A stretch of 64,000 nt of DNA from Acidovorax sp. RAC01 (GTDB taxonomy: Bacteria > Pseudomonadota > Gammaproteobacteria > Burkholderiales > Burkholderiaceae_C), in contig NZ_CP016447.1 in NCBI RefSeq assembly GCF_001714725.1, forward strand, positions 1,255,001 through 1,319,000. The letters run 5' to 3'. Position 1 is the stretch's first letter. Every line of letters begins with the position of its first letter. The position numbers and the translations under genes were made by a program. Shown piece after piece: positions 19,492-29,100 of this stretch. A model generated the notes under the pieces. It did not search any database and had not been told where the DNA came from. It worked only from the letters and a program-made list of their open reading frames with translations.

Positions 19492-20201
19492 GGCGCTGTG
19501 CGCTCCGCATGGGCAGCCGGGGCGTTGCCCGGCCCCGCTGCCGCATCCACCAGCAGCTCCCGCAGGTCGAGCGCAAAGCCTTCCAGGTCGGCCTCGACCC
19601 GGCCGATGAGGCGGCCGAACACGTTGTAGGCCAGCACAGCCGGGATGGCCACGGCCAGGCCCGCAGCCGTCATCACCAGCGCCTCGCCCACCGGGCCGGA
19701 GACACGGTCGATGGTGATCTGCCCCGCACCGGCGATGGCCGTGAGCGCGTGGTAGATGCCCCAGACGGTGCCCAGCAGCCCCACGAAGGGCGCGGTGGAG
19801 CCCACGGTGGCCAGCAGCACCTGGCCAAACTGCAGCTTGCCCAGCACGCCGTGCAGTGCATCGCGCAGCACCCGGGTGAGCTGTTGCGGCAGGCTGCCCG
19901 CGTGGGCCAGGGTGGCCGCGCCAGGCCCGTCAATCCGCCCGCTTGCTATTGAATTTGCAGCAACAACCAGAGGCAGAACAAGCGCTTCGCGGTCAAAAGA
20001 CTGCAAACGCTGCGCTGCAAGGTCCAGCGACGGTGCCTGCCAGAACGCGGCCGTGCAGCGCGGCACGTCGGCAATGGCGCGGCGCAGGGTGCGCAGCTTC
20101 CAGACAATCACCACCCAGCTGGCCACCGACATGGCCAGCAGCACCAGGGCCGTGCCCTGCGTGACCGCATCGCCCTGGCGCCACCAGTGGAGAAGGTCCA
20201 T
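19488..20201 (-). CDS. exbB: ExbB/TolQ-family proton channel
   Basis: Inner-membrane proton-channel subunit of the ExbBD motor. Of 237 residues, the first helix is near 17-37 and the conserved C-terminal two-helix core carries FVGLLGTVWGIYHALTAIA and GEALVMTAAGLAVAIPAVLA. Residues about 66-86 (VLPLVVAANSIASGR region) in the cytoplasmic loop are encoded by a copy of the dispersed palindromic element. It is followed by exbD with a four-base overlap and preceded by dapB on the same strand. Confidence 0.85.
   Translation of the reverse strand: MDLLHWWRQGDAVTQGTALVLLAMSVASWVVIVWKLRTLRRAIADVPRCTAAFWQAPSLDLAAQRLQSFDREALVLPLVVAANSIASGRIDGPGAATLAHAGSLPQQLTRVLRDALHGVLGKLQFGQVLLATVGSTAPFVGLLGTVWGIYHALTAIAGAGQITIDRVSGPVGEALVMTAAGLAVAIPAVLAYNVFGRLIGRVEADLEGFALDLRELLVDAAAGPGNAPAAHAERTAP
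19944..20007 (+). repeat. Palindromic ~64-bp element, copy 6 (inside exbB)
   Basis: Antisense to exbB: TGCTATTGAATTTGCAGCA hairpin, CAGAACAAGCGCTTCGCGG, then TCAAAAGACTGCAAA. It falls in the cytoplasmic loop of ExbB and leaves the frame open. Confidence 0.75.
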
Positions 20202-20277
20202 GGATCAGCCCCTTGTCGAATGCGCACAGCGCGCCGCGTTGACCTCTGCTGGCAATGCGCGCGCAGCCGAGGCCGGG

Positions 20278-20385
20278 GACCGCGGCGCAAGGGCCGCCCC
20301 GCCGCGCTCGCGGTGTCCCCCTTCCCGAATGGCACCGCCATTCGAGAGAAGGGGGAAGGCGCATCGCGCCACAGGGGGTTGTTTC
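20278..20385 (-). repeat. Post-stop double-hairpin repeat, copy downstream of dapB
   Basis: Read on the minus strand it begins right at the dapB stop: CCCCCTGTGGCGC, then GCGCCTTCCCCC, a hairpin with an expanded apex, then a GCGGCGGGGCGGCCC block. The same module follows fur and corA in the same orientation relative to the gene. Confidence 0.65.
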
Positions 20386-21232
20386 ACTTGAGGCCAAGCA
20401 CGTCGAACATGTCGAACATGCCGGTGCGATGCCCTGCCAGAAAACGCACGGCGCGCAGGCTGCCCTGGGCGTACGTGGAGCGGCTGGAGGACTTGTGCGT
20501 GATCTCGATGCGCTCGCCAATGCCCGCGAACAGCACCGTGTGGTCGCCCACGATATCGCCGCCGCGGATGGTAGCGAAGCCGATGCTCGACGGATCGCGC
20601 TCGCCGGTGTGGCCGTAGCGCTCGTACACCGCGCACTCCTTGAGGTTGCGGCCCATGGCCTCAGCCATCACTTCGCCCATCTTGAGCGCGGTGCCCGAGG
20701 GCGCATCGACCTTGTGGCGGTGGTGGGCCTCGATGACCTCGATGTCGTAGCCGGTGGACATGGCCTTGGCGGCCATCTGCAGCAGCTTGAGCGTGACGTT
20801 GACGCCCACGCTCATGTTGGGCGCCATCACGATGGCGTTGCGCTGCGCGTAGGCGGCGATCTCGGCCTTCTGGGCATCCGAAAAGCCGGTGGTGCCGATC
20901 ACCGCCTTCACGCCCAGCCGGCTGCACACGGCCAGGTGGGCCAGTGTGCCCTCGGGGCGGGTGAAGTCGATCAGCACGTCGGCGTTGGCCAGGCCCGCGG
21001 CCACATCCGCCGTGATGGCCACGCCGCTGGCATGGCCCAGGAAAGCGGTGGCATCGGAACCGATGGCCGGGCTGGCAGGCACGTCCAGGGCGCCGGCCAG
21101 CACGCAGTCATCGCTATCGCGCAGGGCCTCTATCAGCATGCGGCCCATGCGGCCCGATGCGCCGGCGATGGCCACGCGGCAGCGGGCAGCGGAGGCGGGT
21201 GAAGAAACGGCAGGCGAGGTGGTCCCGGTCAT
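20384..21232 (-). CDS. dapB: 4-hydroxy-tetrahydrodipicolinate reductase
   Basis: NAD(P)H-dependent reductase in the diaminopimelate/lysine pathway. The nucleotide-binding loop is [14 protein letters not shown] near residues 20-33. The active-site region [16 protein letters not shown] near 170 is complete. It has 282 residues, slightly longer than E. coli DapB because of a Ser/Ala-rich N-terminal leader ([16 protein letters not shown]) that may be non-essential. A GGA element lies shortly before the ATG. It follows bamE by 66 bases on the same strand and precedes exbB, the common Burkholderiales order. Confidence 0.95.
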   Translation of the reverse strand: MTGTTSPAVSSPASAARCRVAIAGASGRMGRMLIEALRDSDDCVLAGALDVPASPAIGSDATAFLGHASGVAITADVAAGLANADVLIDFTRPEGTLAHLAVCSRLGVKAVIGTTGFSDAQKAEIAAYAQRNAIVMAPNMSVGVNVTLKLLQMAAKAMSTGYDIEVIEAHHRHKVDAPSGTALKMGEVMAEAMGRNLKECAVYERYGHTGERDPSSIGFATIRGGDIVGDHTVLFAGIGERIEITHKSSSRSTYAQGSLRAVRFLAGHRTGMFDMFDVLGLK

Positions 21233-21298
21233 GAGAGTCCTGTAATGAAGGTCTGCTGCGGCCGGGCAACGTGGCCAGGGCCGCCTGCAGGCGGCCGG

Positions 21299-21859
21299 TC
21301 AGCGCGTGGGCGCTTCCAGCGGGGGGTAACTGATGGAGGCTGGTTCGAGCGGCGCGGCCGTGGGCGCCGTGGCCGGGCGCGACGGCGCCGGGAACCTGGA
21401 CAGCTGCTCGGGCGTGGCTTCCAGCACTGGCACTTTCACATTGCCGCTGCGCTTACCCAGCGAGGCGACGAACTCGGTCTCAGAAGGCATATCGTCACCC
21501 TCTGCCCGGTCCATCACATCGCCCTTGAAGAACACGGTCAGCTTGCGCGTCTGCAGATCTTCACCCGGGCGTTTGAGCGTGAAAACGTATTCCCAGCGGT
21601 CGGCATGGAAAAGGCTGGTGACCAGCGGCGTGCCCAGAATCTCGCGCACCTGCTGGCGGCCCATGCCGGGCTGCAGGGCGGCGACCTGCTCGCTCGACAC
21701 GAAATTGCCCTGCACCACATCGACCCGGTAAGGCTTGACGATGCCGGCAAGGCGGTCGGATGCGCCACTGAAACTGCCGCACCCGGCCAGGGCGATCATG
21801 CTGGCGCCGATCATCAGGACCAGCGCCGGACGGGTGCTGCAACGGGCTTGAACGGGCAT
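21299..21859 (-). CDS. bamE: Outer-membrane assembly lipoprotein BamE
   Basis: Lipoprotein of the BAM complex that inserts beta-barrel proteins into the outer membrane. ATG at 21857-21859 gives 186 residues. The signal peptide ends in the lipobox LAGC (ALVLMIGASMIALAGCGS). The SmpA/OmlA domain follows with YRVDVVQGNFVSSEQVAAL and PGMGRQQVREILGTPLVTS. The C-terminal tail is Pro/Ala-rich and longer than in E. coli BamE (113 aa). It is divergent from fur with 82 bases between them, as in many Burkholderiales. The longer open frame to 22099 overlaps fur and is not used. Confidence 0.92.
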   Translation of the reverse strand: MPVQARCSTRPALVLMIGASMIALAGCGSFSGASDRLAGIVKPYRVDVVQGNFVSSEQVAALQPGMGRQQVREILGTPLVTSLFHADRWEYVFTLKRPGEDLQTRKLTVFFKGDVMDRAEGDDMPSETEFVASLGKRSGNVKVPVLEATPEQLSRFPAPSRPATAPTAAPLEPASISYPPLEAPTR

Positions 21860-21889
21860 GGGTAAAAGGGCTGAGGATATGATCGGACC

Positions 21890-21895
21890 ATTGTA
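21890..21895 (-). promoter_or_regulatory. -10 element TACAAT for bamE
   Basis: On the minus strand a TACAAT hexamer lies 31 bases before the bamE ATG, in the short bamE-fur divergent region. A TATGAT at 21878-21883 on the plus strand could serve fur. No good -35 match was seen for either, so these are tentative. Confidence 0.4.
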
Positions 21896-21941
21896 GCGGC
21901 TGGCCTCCCCGGGACCGGGCCTTCCCCCGAAAGCGCATGCC

Positions 21942-22358
21942 ATGACCAACATCGACGAACTCAAGAGCACCGGCCTGAAGGCCACCCTGCCGCGCCTGAA
22001 GATCATGGAAATCTTCCAGAAAGGCGCCCAGCGGCACATGACGGCCGAGGATGTTTTTCGGGTGTTGCTGGAAGATCGCTCCGACATCGGCCTGGCCACC
22101 GTCTACCGCGTGCTCACGCAGTTCGAGCAGGCGGGCATCCTGATCCGCAGCAACTTCGAGAGCGGCAAGGCGGTGTACGAGCTCAACGAGGGCCAGCACC
22201 ACGACCACTTCATTTGCACGTCGTGCGGCAAGGTGGAAGAGTTCTACGACGCCGAGATCGAAAAGCGCCAGCAGGCCGTAGCCAAGGCCAAGGGCTGGGT
22301 GGTGCAGGACCACACGATGGCGCTGTATGGGCAGTGCGCTGCCTGTGCGAGTAAATAA
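21942..22358 (+). CDS. fur: Ferric uptake regulator Fur
   Basis: Fe(II)-dependent repressor of iron-uptake genes. The 138-residue protein shows the winged helix with [19 protein letters not shown] near residues 48-66, the HHDHFIC regulatory metal site near 86-92, and Cys pairs CTSCGK and CAAC for structural zinc. It starts at ATG 21942 ([20 protein letters not shown]). It is divergent from bamE, the conserved Burkholderiales arrangement. Immediately after the stop comes a double-hairpin repeat likely to end transcription. Confidence 0.97.
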   Translation: MTNIDELKSTGLKATLPRLKIMEIFQKGAQRHMTAEDVFRVLLEDRSDIGLATVYRVLTQFEQAGILIRSNFESGKAVYELNEGQHHDHFICTSCGKVEEFYDAEIEKRQQAVAKAKGWVVQDHTMALYGQCAACASK

Positions 22359-22433
22359 CCCCCCCTGAGGCGCTGCGCGCCTTCCCCCTGAGGGGGACGC
22401 TCCCGGTGCGGCGGGGCGGCCCTCGCACGGGAG
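22359..22433 (+). repeat. Post-stop double-hairpin repeat, copy downstream of fur
   Basis: It begins at the fur stop with CCCCCTGAGGCGC, a GGCGC/GCGCC stem, then CCCCCTGAGGGGG as a second stem, followed by GCGGCGGGGCGGCCC. It is likely a 3'-end processing or termination element. Confidence 0.65.
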
Positions 22434-22456
22434 CCCTGGCATGGGCAGCGCCAGTT

Positions 22457-23413
22457 TCACCCCCCGGTGTCGCGCTCCATGGCGCGGCGGTGGCGCTCGA
22501 CGAATTCCTGGTAGGTATCAATACCGCGCAGTTGCAAGATGGTGTTGCGCACGGCGGCCTCGACCAGCACGGCGATGTTGCGGCCGGCCACCACCTGGAT
22601 GACGACCTTGAGCACGGGCACGCCCAGCACATCCTGCGTGAGCGGCTCGTACGGCAGGCGCTCGTAGTCGCGCTCCAGCGTTTCCTTGCGCACCAGGTGC
22701 ACGATGAGTTTGAGGCGCATCTTGCGGCGCACTGCCGTCTCGCCAAAGATGGCGCGGATGTCCAGCAGGCCGATGCCCCGCACTTCCAGCAGGTTCTGCA
22801 GCAGTTCGGGGCACTTGCCTTCGATGGTGGTCTGGTTGATGCGAAACAGGTCCACAGCATCATCGGCCACCAGGCCGTTGCCGCGCGAGATCAGCTCCAG
22901 CCCCAGCTCGCTTTTGCCCAGGCCCGATTCGCCGGTGATGAGCACGCCGAGCCCCAGGATATCCATGAACACGCCGTGCATCGTGGTGCGGTCGGCAAAG
23001 TGCTTGGACAGGTAGGTGCGCAGCACGTCGATGACGAACGCCGACGACTCATGCGTCGAGAACATCGGGATCTGGGCCCGCTCGCACATCGACACCAGCT
23101 CGTCGGGCGCGACCTGGTTGTCGGCCAGTACCAGCACCGGTGGCTCCAGGGTGACGATGCGCGCGATGCGGCGCTTGCAGTCTTCGGGCGATGCACTGCC
23201 CAGGTAGGCGATCTCGCGCTCGCCCAGGATTTGCACGCGGTAGGGATGGATGTAGTTGAGGTAGCCGACCAGATCGGCACCAGAGCGGGCCGAGCGAACT
23301 GCAACTTCATCAAACCGGCGCTCGGATGCGCCGAGACCTGCCACCCATTCCCATTTCAGGAGGCCGCGAAATTCCTCGAACAGAACATCGGCACTGACAA
23401 CATTGGGTTTCAC
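22457..23413 (-). CDS. hprK: HPr kinase/phosphorylase
   Basis: Phosphorylates and dephosphorylates HPr on serine, controlling the nitrogen-type phosphotransferase chain in Betaproteobacteria. The Walker A loop [15 protein letters not shown] lies near residues 150-164, and the capping/K-loop region [19 protein letters not shown] lies near 260. I use the GTG at 23411-23413 ([14 protein letters not shown] follows): it gives 318 residues, near the family norm, and leaves 40 bases after the ptsN stop. An upstream in-frame start at 23485 would overlap ptsN and add a Pro-rich, atypical leader. It follows ptsN on the same strand. Confidence 0.9.
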   Translation of the reverse strand: MKPNVVSADVLFEEFRGLLKWEWVAGLGASERRFDEVAVRSARSGADLVGYLNYIHPYRVQILGEREIAYLGSASPEDCKRRIARIVTLEPPVLVLADNQVAPDELVSMCERAQIPMFSTHESSAFVIDVLRTYLSKHFADRTTMHGVFMDILGLGVLITGESGLGKSELGLELISRGNGLVADDAVDLFRINQTTIEGKCPELLQNLLEVRGIGLLDIRAIFGETAVRRKMRLKLIVHLVRKETLERDYERLPYEPLTQDVLGVPVLKVVIQVVAGRNIAVLVEAAVRNTILQLRGIDTYQEFVERHRRAMERDTGG

Positions 23414-23453
23414 GGCAGAGGGCGGCGGCTGCGCGCTAAACGGTGGGTAGCGG

Positions 23454-23921
23454 TCAGGCGGCCTGGGTGGACTGCCAGCCAGCAATCATGCCGTGCAGTT
23501 CGGCTGCGTCACTGCTGGCCTTGAGCTTTTCTCGCAAGGCGGAATCGCTGAGCAGCTCAGCGATTTCCGACAGGATTTCCAGGTGCTTTTGCGTGGCCGC
23601 TTCGGGCACCAGCAAAAAGATCAGCAAGCCCACGGGCAATTCATCCGGCGCATCAAACCCGATAGGGTGGAGCAGCTGGAACACGGCGGCCATCGGAGCC
23701 TTCAGGCCCTTGATCCGGCCGTGGGGAATGGCCACGCCATGCCCGAGGCCGGTGGAGCCCAGGCGCTCACGCGCAAAAAGGCTGTCGGTGATCAGTGCAC
23801 GCGAGAGCCCGTGCTGCCTCTCGAACAGCAAACCCGCCTCTTCAAAAGCACGCTTCTTGCTGGTGGCGTCCACGCTCACAAGCACTTGAGCGGCAGGCAG
23901 GATGGAGGCGAGTCGGTTCAT
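23454..23921 (-). CDS. ptsN: Nitrogen-related PTS EIIA (PtsN)
   Basis: Phospho-acceptor EIIA-Ntr, a regulatory relay protein that signals to potassium and nitrogen or polymer metabolism rather than moving sugar. The active-site histidine is in [13 protein letters not shown] near residues 60-72, and the fold is complete in 155 residues. ATG at 23919-23921 ([12 protein letters not shown]) is preferred to a TTG five codons upstream. It is followed by hprK and preceded by hpf, from which a strong terminator separates it. In other bacteria dephosphorylated PtsN binds TrkA; the window also encodes trkA. Confidence 0.93.
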   Translation of the reverse strand: MNRLASILPAAQVLVSVDATSKKRAFEEAGLLFERQHGLSRALITDSLFARERLGSTGLGHGVAIPHGRIKGLKAPMAAVFQLLHPIGFDAPDELPVGLLIFLLVPEAATQKHLEILSEIAELLSDSALREKLKASSDAAELHGMIAGWQSTQAA

Positions 23922-23982
23922 GGTCAAGGGTAACAATTATGCACATGTTGGCGAAAACCCTGATTCCGGCACATCAGGCAAC

Positions 23983-24007
23983 AAAAAAACCGCCCGTCGG
24001 GGCGGTT
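23983..24007 (-). terminator. Rho-independent terminator of hpf
   Basis: On the minus strand an ACCGCCC / GGGCGGT stem with a four-base loop is followed by seven T residues. It lies 26 bases after the hpf stop and before ptsN. Confidence 0.9.
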
Positions 24008-24033
24008 GCGGTGCCGGGCTCAGGGCCGGCGCG

Positions 24034-24369
24034 TCAGGCGTGCATCTCGCGCTTGGCGGCTTCGTGGTGGTGGTCTTGCAGCCGGTCCTTGTGGCGCACC
24101 ACCTGCCGGTCCATCTTGTCGATCAGTTCATCCACCGCGGCGTACAGGTCGGAATGGGAGCTTTCCGCAAACAGGTCGCTGCCCTTGACGTGGATATTGC
24201 ACTCGGCCCGCTGCCGCTTTTCCTTTTCCTTTTGCTTTTCTACCGTGAGCAGTACCTTGATGTCCACCAGCTGGTCGAAATGCCGGGTTACTCTTTCCAG
24301 CTTGGTCGTGACATAGCTGCGCAAGGCTGGAGTGACTTCAAGGTGATGCCCGCTGATCGTCAGATTCAT
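24034..24369 (-). CDS. hpf: Ribosome hibernation promoting factor (HPF/RaiA family)
   Basis: Binds the 30S decoding region in stationary phase and stabilises inactive ribosomes. It has 111 residues, the short HPF form with an extended basic tail. It begins [20 protein letters not shown] and has the typical [10 protein letters not shown] and [13 protein letters not shown] helices. AGGAG sits about nine bases before the ATG at 24367-24369. It is transcribed separately from ptsN-hprK by virtue of the strong terminator between. In many Proteobacteria rpoN precedes hpf; no rpoN is present here. Confidence 0.94.
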   Translation of the reverse strand: MNLTISGHHLEVTPALRSYVTTKLERVTRHFDQLVDIKVLLTVEKQKEKEKRQRAECNIHVKGSDLFAESSHSDLYAAVDELIDKMDRQVVRHKDRLQDHHHEAAKREMHA

Positions 24370-24607
24370 AAAGTAGTCTCCTGTGGCTCTCGGTGGAAAA
24401 ACGCCATCCTTCGGTAGAGGATTGGCCCGGGGAAGAACGCGTTGATGGATCCGCTGACTTGAGTTCACTATGCCCCTGCCACCGGCGAAAAGCAATCCCA
24501 TACCGTCACGTATTGCTGGGTTATGCCCGGCAAGGTGCGGTCGGCCTGAATCCCGCGCACAATGCTGGAGTTGACACACCGCAGCCCGCATTCGTGGCCC
24601 CTGCGGC

Positions 24608-25873
24608 TCAGCGAGCGCTGACCGAAGCCCCGTGCATCTTCAGCTTGGCGACGACCAGCATCGAAAGCAGGCTGGCCGTGATGCCCAGCACCGCGCACAT
24701 CCAGTAGCCCTGCACCAGCCCCTGCGCATCGCGGCTGATCACCAGCCCGCCCACCACCGACGCCACACCCATCGACGCCGATTGCACCGACGCATTGAGC
24801 GTCATGAACGTGCCGCGCAACTGCGGCTGGGCCGCCGAGGCCACGATGGCCATGCCCGGAATCATCCGGCCGCTGACGATCGCAAACATCAGCGTGGACA
24901 CGATCAGCACCACCCACAGCGAGACACCCTGGACCAGCGTGATCCCCAGCAGGCACGGTGCTGCACCGAGCGCCAGCACCCGGAAGGTTTCCACCTTGCC
25001 ATAGCGGTCCGTCAGCCGCCCGAACAGGCGCGCGGTGAACAGCGTGGCCACGCCACCGCACAGGTAGGCCAGAGGGATCTGGTCCGGGCGCACTCCGGCA
25101 TTGGTCTGCAGGTAAATGGTGATGTACGGAATCACGGTAAACCCCGTGAACATCAGCAGCGCGGTGAACAGGAAGGCCCAGCGGTGGTTGGCATCCACCA
25201 GCACCTGCGTGATGCCCTGCACGGCCGACCGCCCCGCGGCCCCCTGCACATGGGCCGCAAGCGGCGGCATGGTGCGCGCCGCCACCACAGCAAGCAGCCC
25301 GACCATGGCAGCGATGGCGAAAAACGGCGTGTGCCAGCTGCCCCACTGCGCCAGCAGCAGCCCCAGCGGAACCCCGGCCACCGTGGACACCGAAAACGAC
25401 GTCATCACGATGCCCATGGCCCGGCCGCGCCGCTCGAACGGCACCACGTCGGCCACGATGGTCTGCGAAAGAGCCGACAGCACGCCGCCAAAGAACCCGG
25501 CCAGCACCCGCGCCACCATCAGCGATCCATACGTTGGGGCCAGCCCGCAGGCCAGCGTGGCCAGGCCAAACAGCGAGTACAGCACCAGCATCAACCGCTT
25601 GCGCCCGAAGCGGTCGATGTAGGTCGACGCCAGCAGGCCCGATGCGCCCGCAGCCAGGGTGTAGGCAGACACCAGCAGGCCAAACTGCGCATCGCTGATG
25701 CTGAACAACCGGGTGAACTGCGGCCCCAGGGGCATCATGATCATGAAGTCCAGGATGTGCGTGAACTGCACGCCTGCCAGCGTGATCAGCAGCCAGAGTT
25801 CGCGGCGCTGAAGCACGGCGTTGGATGCAGGCACGGCTGCGGGATGGGGAGGATCGGAGGGGGTGGAGGACAC
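24608..25873 (-). CDS. MFS transporter, sugar/drug exporter type
   Basis: Twelve-span major facilitator with the motif A variant [14 protein letters not shown] after span 2 and a second one, GRLTDRYGK, between the halves. It resembles the AraJ/arabinose- or drug-efflux branch. The substrate is unknown. The start is uncertain. GTG at 25871-25873 ([19 protein letters not shown] follows) gives 421 residues, while GTG at 25834 would be 13 codons shorter; neither has a good ribosome site. The open frame extends much further upstream without coding character. It is divergent from purC. Confidence 0.82.
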   Translation of the reverse strand: MSSTPSDPPHPAAVPASNAVLQRRELWLLITLAGVQFTHILDFMIMMPLGPQFTRLFSISDAQFGLLVSAYTLAAGASGLLASTYIDRFGRKRLMLVLYSLFGLATLACGLAPTYGSLMVARVLAGFFGGVLSALSQTIVADVVPFERRGRAMGIVMTSFSVSTVAGVPLGLLLAQWGSWHTPFFAIAAMVGLLAVVAARTMPPLAAHVQGAAGRSAVQGITQVLVDANHRWAFLFTALLMFTGFTVIPYITIYLQTNAGVRPDQIPLAYLCGGVATLFTARLFGRLTDRYGKVETFRVLALGAAPCLLGITLVQGVSLWVVLIVSTLMFAIVSGRMIPGMAIVASAAQPQLRGTFMTLNASVQSASMGVASVVGGLVISRDAQGLVQGYWMCAVLGITASLLSMLVVAKLKMHGASVSAR

Positions 25874-26043
25874 AGGGAGTCGCCGGACGGCGGCCGAACA
25901 GATCGAAGCAGCGCAGTGTGCCGCAATGCGCAAGAGGCTGCAGCGCGCGCATGGACGGGCGCTGTGCCGCCACTCCCTGCGGCAAGCAGGGCCACCCATG
26001 GCCCACCGCGTTCGGTCCCACGGGACGGAGGGCGCCTGCCGCG

Positions 26044-26049
26044 TAAAAT
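26044..26049 (+). promoter_or_regulatory. TAAAAT -10 element upstream of purC
   Basis: A TAAAAT hexamer in GCGTAAAATCAGCCGG lies 84 bases before the purC ATG. The same TAAAAT pattern precedes purE and tkt. No clear -35 was seen. Confidence 0.45.
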
Positions 26050-26132
26050 CAGCCGGTTGCGCGGGGCAGTGCCCCGACACCACACCGCCCCGCAGGCCAG
26101 GCCGCGGTGGACACCGACCGCCACACCACACC

Positions 26133-27053
26133 ATGAACCAGCCAAGCTCCCCCGCCCTGCACACCTCTGCGCTCACATCCCTGCCCCTGCTGGCGCGGGG
26201 CAAGGTGCGCGACAACTACGCCGTGGGCGACGACCGCATCCTGATGGTGGCCAGCGACCGCCTGTCGGCCTTCGACGTGATCATGGGCGAGCCGATTCCG
26301 GGCAAGGGCGAGCTGCTCACGCAGATGGCGCTCTTCTGGTTCGACAAGCTCGGCCACATCTGTCCCAACCACCTCACGGGCGATGCGCCCGAAAGCGTGG
26401 TGAGCCCCGCCGAGGCAGACCAGGTGCGTGGCCGCTCGATGCTGGTGCAGCGCCTGAGGCCCATTCCCGTCGAGGCCGTGGTGCGCGGCTACCTGGCTGG
26501 CAGCGGCTGGAAGGAATACCAGGAATCGCAGGCTGTGTGCGGCGTGCCGTTGCCTGCTGGCCTGACCAACGCTGCCAAGCTGCCGGAGCCCATCTACACG
26601 CCGGCTGCCAAGGCGGCGGCTGGCGAGCACGACGAGAACATCACCTTCGAGCAGACGGTGGACATGATCGGCGCTGACCTGGCCACCCGCATCCGAGACC
26701 TGAGCATCGCCATCTACAAGGCCGCGGCAGACATTGCCCTGACCAAGGGCATGATCATTGCCGATACCAAGTTTGAATTCGGCCTGGCGCCGGACGGCAC
26801 GCTGGTACTGATGGACGAAGTGCTCACCCCCGACAGCTCGCGCTACTGGCCCGTGGAAGGCTACGCCGACGCGCTGGCCCGCGGCGAGAACCCGCCCAGC
26901 TACGACAAGCAGTTCGTGCGCGACTGGCTGGAGCAGGCCCAGATTGCCGGCAAGCCCTGGGACAAGACCGCCCCCGCGCCGCGCCTGCCGCGCGAGGTGA
27001 TCGAAAAGACCGCTGCGAAGTACCGCGAAGCACTGGATCGGCTCACGGCCTGA
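26133..27053 (+). CDS. purC: SAICAR synthetase
   Basis: Phosphoribosylaminoimidazole-succinocarboxamide synthase: joins CAIR and aspartate with ATP. The eukaryotic-like long form has 306 residues. Motifs include [20 protein letters not shown] near the start, [20 protein letters not shown] near 107-126 and ADTKFEFG near 210. ATG at 26133 ([17 protein letters not shown]) is chosen since the upstream frame lacks homology. It acts one step after PurE/PurK, encoded about 2 kb away on the same strand. Confidence 0.95.
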   Translation: MNQPSSPALHTSALTSLPLLARGKVRDNYAVGDDRILMVASDRLSAFDVIMGEPIPGKGELLTQMALFWFDKLGHICPNHLTGDAPESVVSPAEADQVRGRSMLVQRLRPIPVEAVVRGYLAGSGWKEYQESQAVCGVPLPAGLTNAAKLPEPIYTPAAKAAAGEHDENITFEQTVDMIGADLATRIRDLSIAIYKAAADIALTKGMIIADTKFEFGLAPDGTLVLMDEVLTPDSSRYWPVEGYADALARGENPPSYDKQFVRDWLEQAQIAGKPWDKTAPAPRLPREVIEKTAAKYREALDRLTA

Positions 27054-27125
27054 GGCACTGCGCGGCGCGGGCCGCGGTTTGGCACGCGATCACTGGCTGT
27101 CGGCCGTGGCGCAGCGGCGTGCGGC

Positions 27126-28019
27126 TTACTGCAGTACCGCCTCGTCCGCCTCGAATCGGAGCACCGGCTGCCCGTCCGCATCCCTGAACAGCAGCTGGGT
27201 ACCCTGCTGTCGGTAGCTTGCCACCAGCGCCAACGCGGCAAACAAACGCTCCTCGGTCGCCGCACTCTGCAAGCACAGCGTGATGTTGGAGACCACGCGC
27301 CCGAAGCGCAGCCCCGCGCCCTGCGCCGTGTAGTCCGCAAAGAAGCGGTTGCACCCGCCGAACCCCGTGACGCGCGCCTCGTCGGCCTGAAAGACAAGGT
27401 GCGGCGAGGGCGCCGCAGCCGCCGCTGGCCGTGCCACCGCTTCACCCTGGATTTCAGTCAGCCGCCAGTGCGTCAGCAGCAGCGGCACGGCGGCATCGGC
27501 CGTGGCCGCCTGGGGCCAGATGCGCTGCAACTGCAGGCTCACATGGCGGAACGCCGGGTCCTGCGGCACCGGGTAGCGCTGCACGGTCGCCAGCAGCAGG
27601 CGGTTTTCCAGCGTGACGGTGGCGCGCACTTCGTAGCGGCCCTTGGGTGCGAAGCGTGAGGCGGGGTACGGAATGGCCAGCGCAAACGGGGGTTGACCCG
27701 CAGGCTGAATCCGCTGGCGGCCCAGCACCCGGGGCGGGGCATCGGGGTCACTCAGGTCGAGCAGCGTGGCCTCCAGAACAGCTTCGGGAGGGAGCACCAC
27801 CCGCTCGCGCGAGATCGCCACGCCAGTCACGACGGCATCTGGCGCCGGGGGGCGTGAGGCACACCCGGCTACCGCAAGCATGACGAGCGCAGAGCCCAGG
27901 CTTCGGAGCAGCAGTCGGTCGGCGCCGCTCTTCTGGCCCAGTCCATTCACCGAAGTGACCGCTACCGCAGGGCGCGATGCCTTGTCAGCGCCCGACGTGC
28001 CGTGCAGCGCATCGCCCAT
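27126..28019 (-). CDS. Lipoprotein with YbaY-like and META/HslJ domains
   Basis: A predicted envelope lipoprotein of 297 residues. The signal segment LLLRSLGSALVMLAVAGC ends in a lipobox with Cys53. The N-terminal 35 residues before it are unusual, and an internal GTG (for example at residue 21 or 24) may be the real start. The mature part first carries a YbaY/type III secretion-pilotin-like domain (VVLPPEAVLEATLLDLSDPD). It then has a META domain with ARVTGFGGCNRFFADYT and a characteristic C-terminal strand (LLFRDADGQPVLRFE). META/HslJ proteins are linked to heat or novobiocin tolerance in E. coli; the role here is unknown. It lies downstream of the co-chaperone gene on the same strand. Confidence 0.8.
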   Translation of the reverse strand: MGDALHGTSGADKASRPAVAVTSVNGLGQKSGADRLLLRSLGSALVMLAVAGCASRPPAPDAVVTGVAISRERVVLPPEAVLEATLLDLSDPDAPPRVLGRQRIQPAGQPPFALAIPYPASRFAPKGRYEVRATVTLENRLLLATVQRYPVPQDPAFRHVSLQLQRIWPQAATADAAVPLLLTHWRLTEIQGEAVARPAAAAAPSPHLVFQADEARVTGFGGCNRFFADYTAQGAGLRFGRVVSNITLCLQSAATEERLFAALALVASYRQQGTQLLFRDADGQPVLRFEADEAVLQ

Positions 28020-28039
28020 GGCTGCGGTGCAGGCAGGCG

Positions 28040-28948
28040 TCAGCTCAGAACCACGCTGGACAGGCGGCGCCGGTAGGTTGCCACCACAGGATCGGAGGGC
28101 GGAATCTGGCCGTCCGCCACCTTGACCTTCGGGGGCTCGATCAGCTCCAGGATGTGCACGTAGGTCTTGCGCGCTGCCTCGTCGTTCCAGGCCTTGTCGC
28201 GCATGAGGATTTCCAGCAACTCGTCCATGGCGTCGGTGAACCGCTGGTGCGCCAGGTGCCAGCGGGCACGGGCGAAACGGGTGTCGAAATCGCGCTTGTT
28301 GGCGGCGATTTTTGCATCAAATTCGGCTCCAGCGCCCTCCCCATATGCACCAGAAGCTATGAAATCAATAGCATCCATCCAGGCCTTCAGCGCCCCCATG
28401 CGTGCCGAGCCCGCAGCCTTGGCAATCACCGGCGCAAACGCCACCTTGGCATCGTCGTCGCGGCCCAGCTGCAGCAGCAGCTTGACGTAGTCAAAACGCG
28501 CATCGTCGTTGCCAGGGTCGGTCACGACGGCGTGCTGCAGCTTCTCCAGCGCGGCGCCCGTGTCGCCGGCCGATAGCGCCTGCAGCGCTTGTTCTTCCTC
28601 GATCTCGGCCTCGATCGCCTCGGCCGAGGGGATGTGCTTGTCGAGGAATGCGCGCACCTGGCCTTCAGGCAAAGCACCCATGAAGCCATCCACGGGCTGG
28701 CCGTTCATCAGCAGCACGCAGGTGGGAATGCTGCGGATACCGAACATGCCGGCGATCTGCTGCTCCTGGTCGGAGTCGATCTTGACGAGCTTGAAGCGGC
28801 CGGCGTAGTCGGTCTCCAGCTTTTCCAGAACGGGCCCGAGCGACTTGCAGGGGCCGCACCACGGGGCCCAGAAATCGACCAGCACGGGGACATTCATCGA
28901 GGCGGCAACCACCTCGGCTTCGAAATTCTCTACGGTGACGTCAATCAT
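28040..28948 (-). CDS. cnoX: Thioredoxin-TPR co-chaperone (CnoX/YbbN-like)
   Basis: A thioredoxin domain (residues about 1-110) with an intact CGPC active site in DFWAPWCGPCKSLGPVLEKL is followed by a TPR-like C-terminal half. This is the architecture of CnoX, which protects clients from oxidation and hands them to GroEL or DnaK. E. coli CnoX lacks the CxxC, so this one may also be redox-active. ATG at 28946-28948 (MIDVTVENFEAEVV) gives 302 residues. Residues about 193-213 (AIDFIASGAYGEGAGAEFD) in the TPR half are encoded by the dispersed palindromic element. Confidence 0.9.
   Translation of the reverse strand: MIDVTVENFEAEVVAASMNVPVLVDFWAPWCGPCKSLGPVLEKLETDYAGRFKLVKIDSDQEQQIAGMFGIRSIPTCVLLMNGQPVDGFMGALPEGQVRAFLDKHIPSAEAIEAEIEEEQALQALSAGDTGAALEKLQHAVVTDPGNDDARFDYVKLLLQLGRDDDAKVAFAPVIAKAAGSARMGALKAWMDAIDFIASGAYGEGAGAEFDAKIAANKRDFDTRFARARWHLAHQRFTDAMDELLEILMRDKAWNDEAARKTYVHILELIEPPKVKVADGQIPPSDPVVATYRRRLSSVVLS
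28308..28373 (-). repeat. Palindromic ~64-bp element, copy 7 (inside cnoX)
   Basis: In sense orientation relative to the gene: TGCTATTGATTTCATAGCTT, CTGGTGC, GGGCGCTGGAGCC, then AATTTGATGCAAAAA. One of the clearest intragenic copies; it encodes 21 residues in frame. Confidence 0.85.
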
Positions 28949-29033
28949 GATTGGTGCGGGTACGGGCCTGTGAAGCGTGGCCCCTATTTTCGCCCATCGC
29001 CCGGCGGACCTGCGGGTGGGCAGGTGCAAAACG

Positions 29034-29039
29034 TAAAAT
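29034..29039 (+). promoter_or_regulatory. TAAAAT -10 element upstream of purE
   Basis: TAAAAT in AACGTAAAATCGCAGATT lies 62 bases before the purE ATG, in the divergent region with cnoX. No PUR-box search was possible. Confidence 0.45.
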
Positions 29040-29100
29040 CGCAGATTCCACCTACAGCGCCAGCGGGCACGCAGCCCGGGGCAGCGCCACCCCACACACC

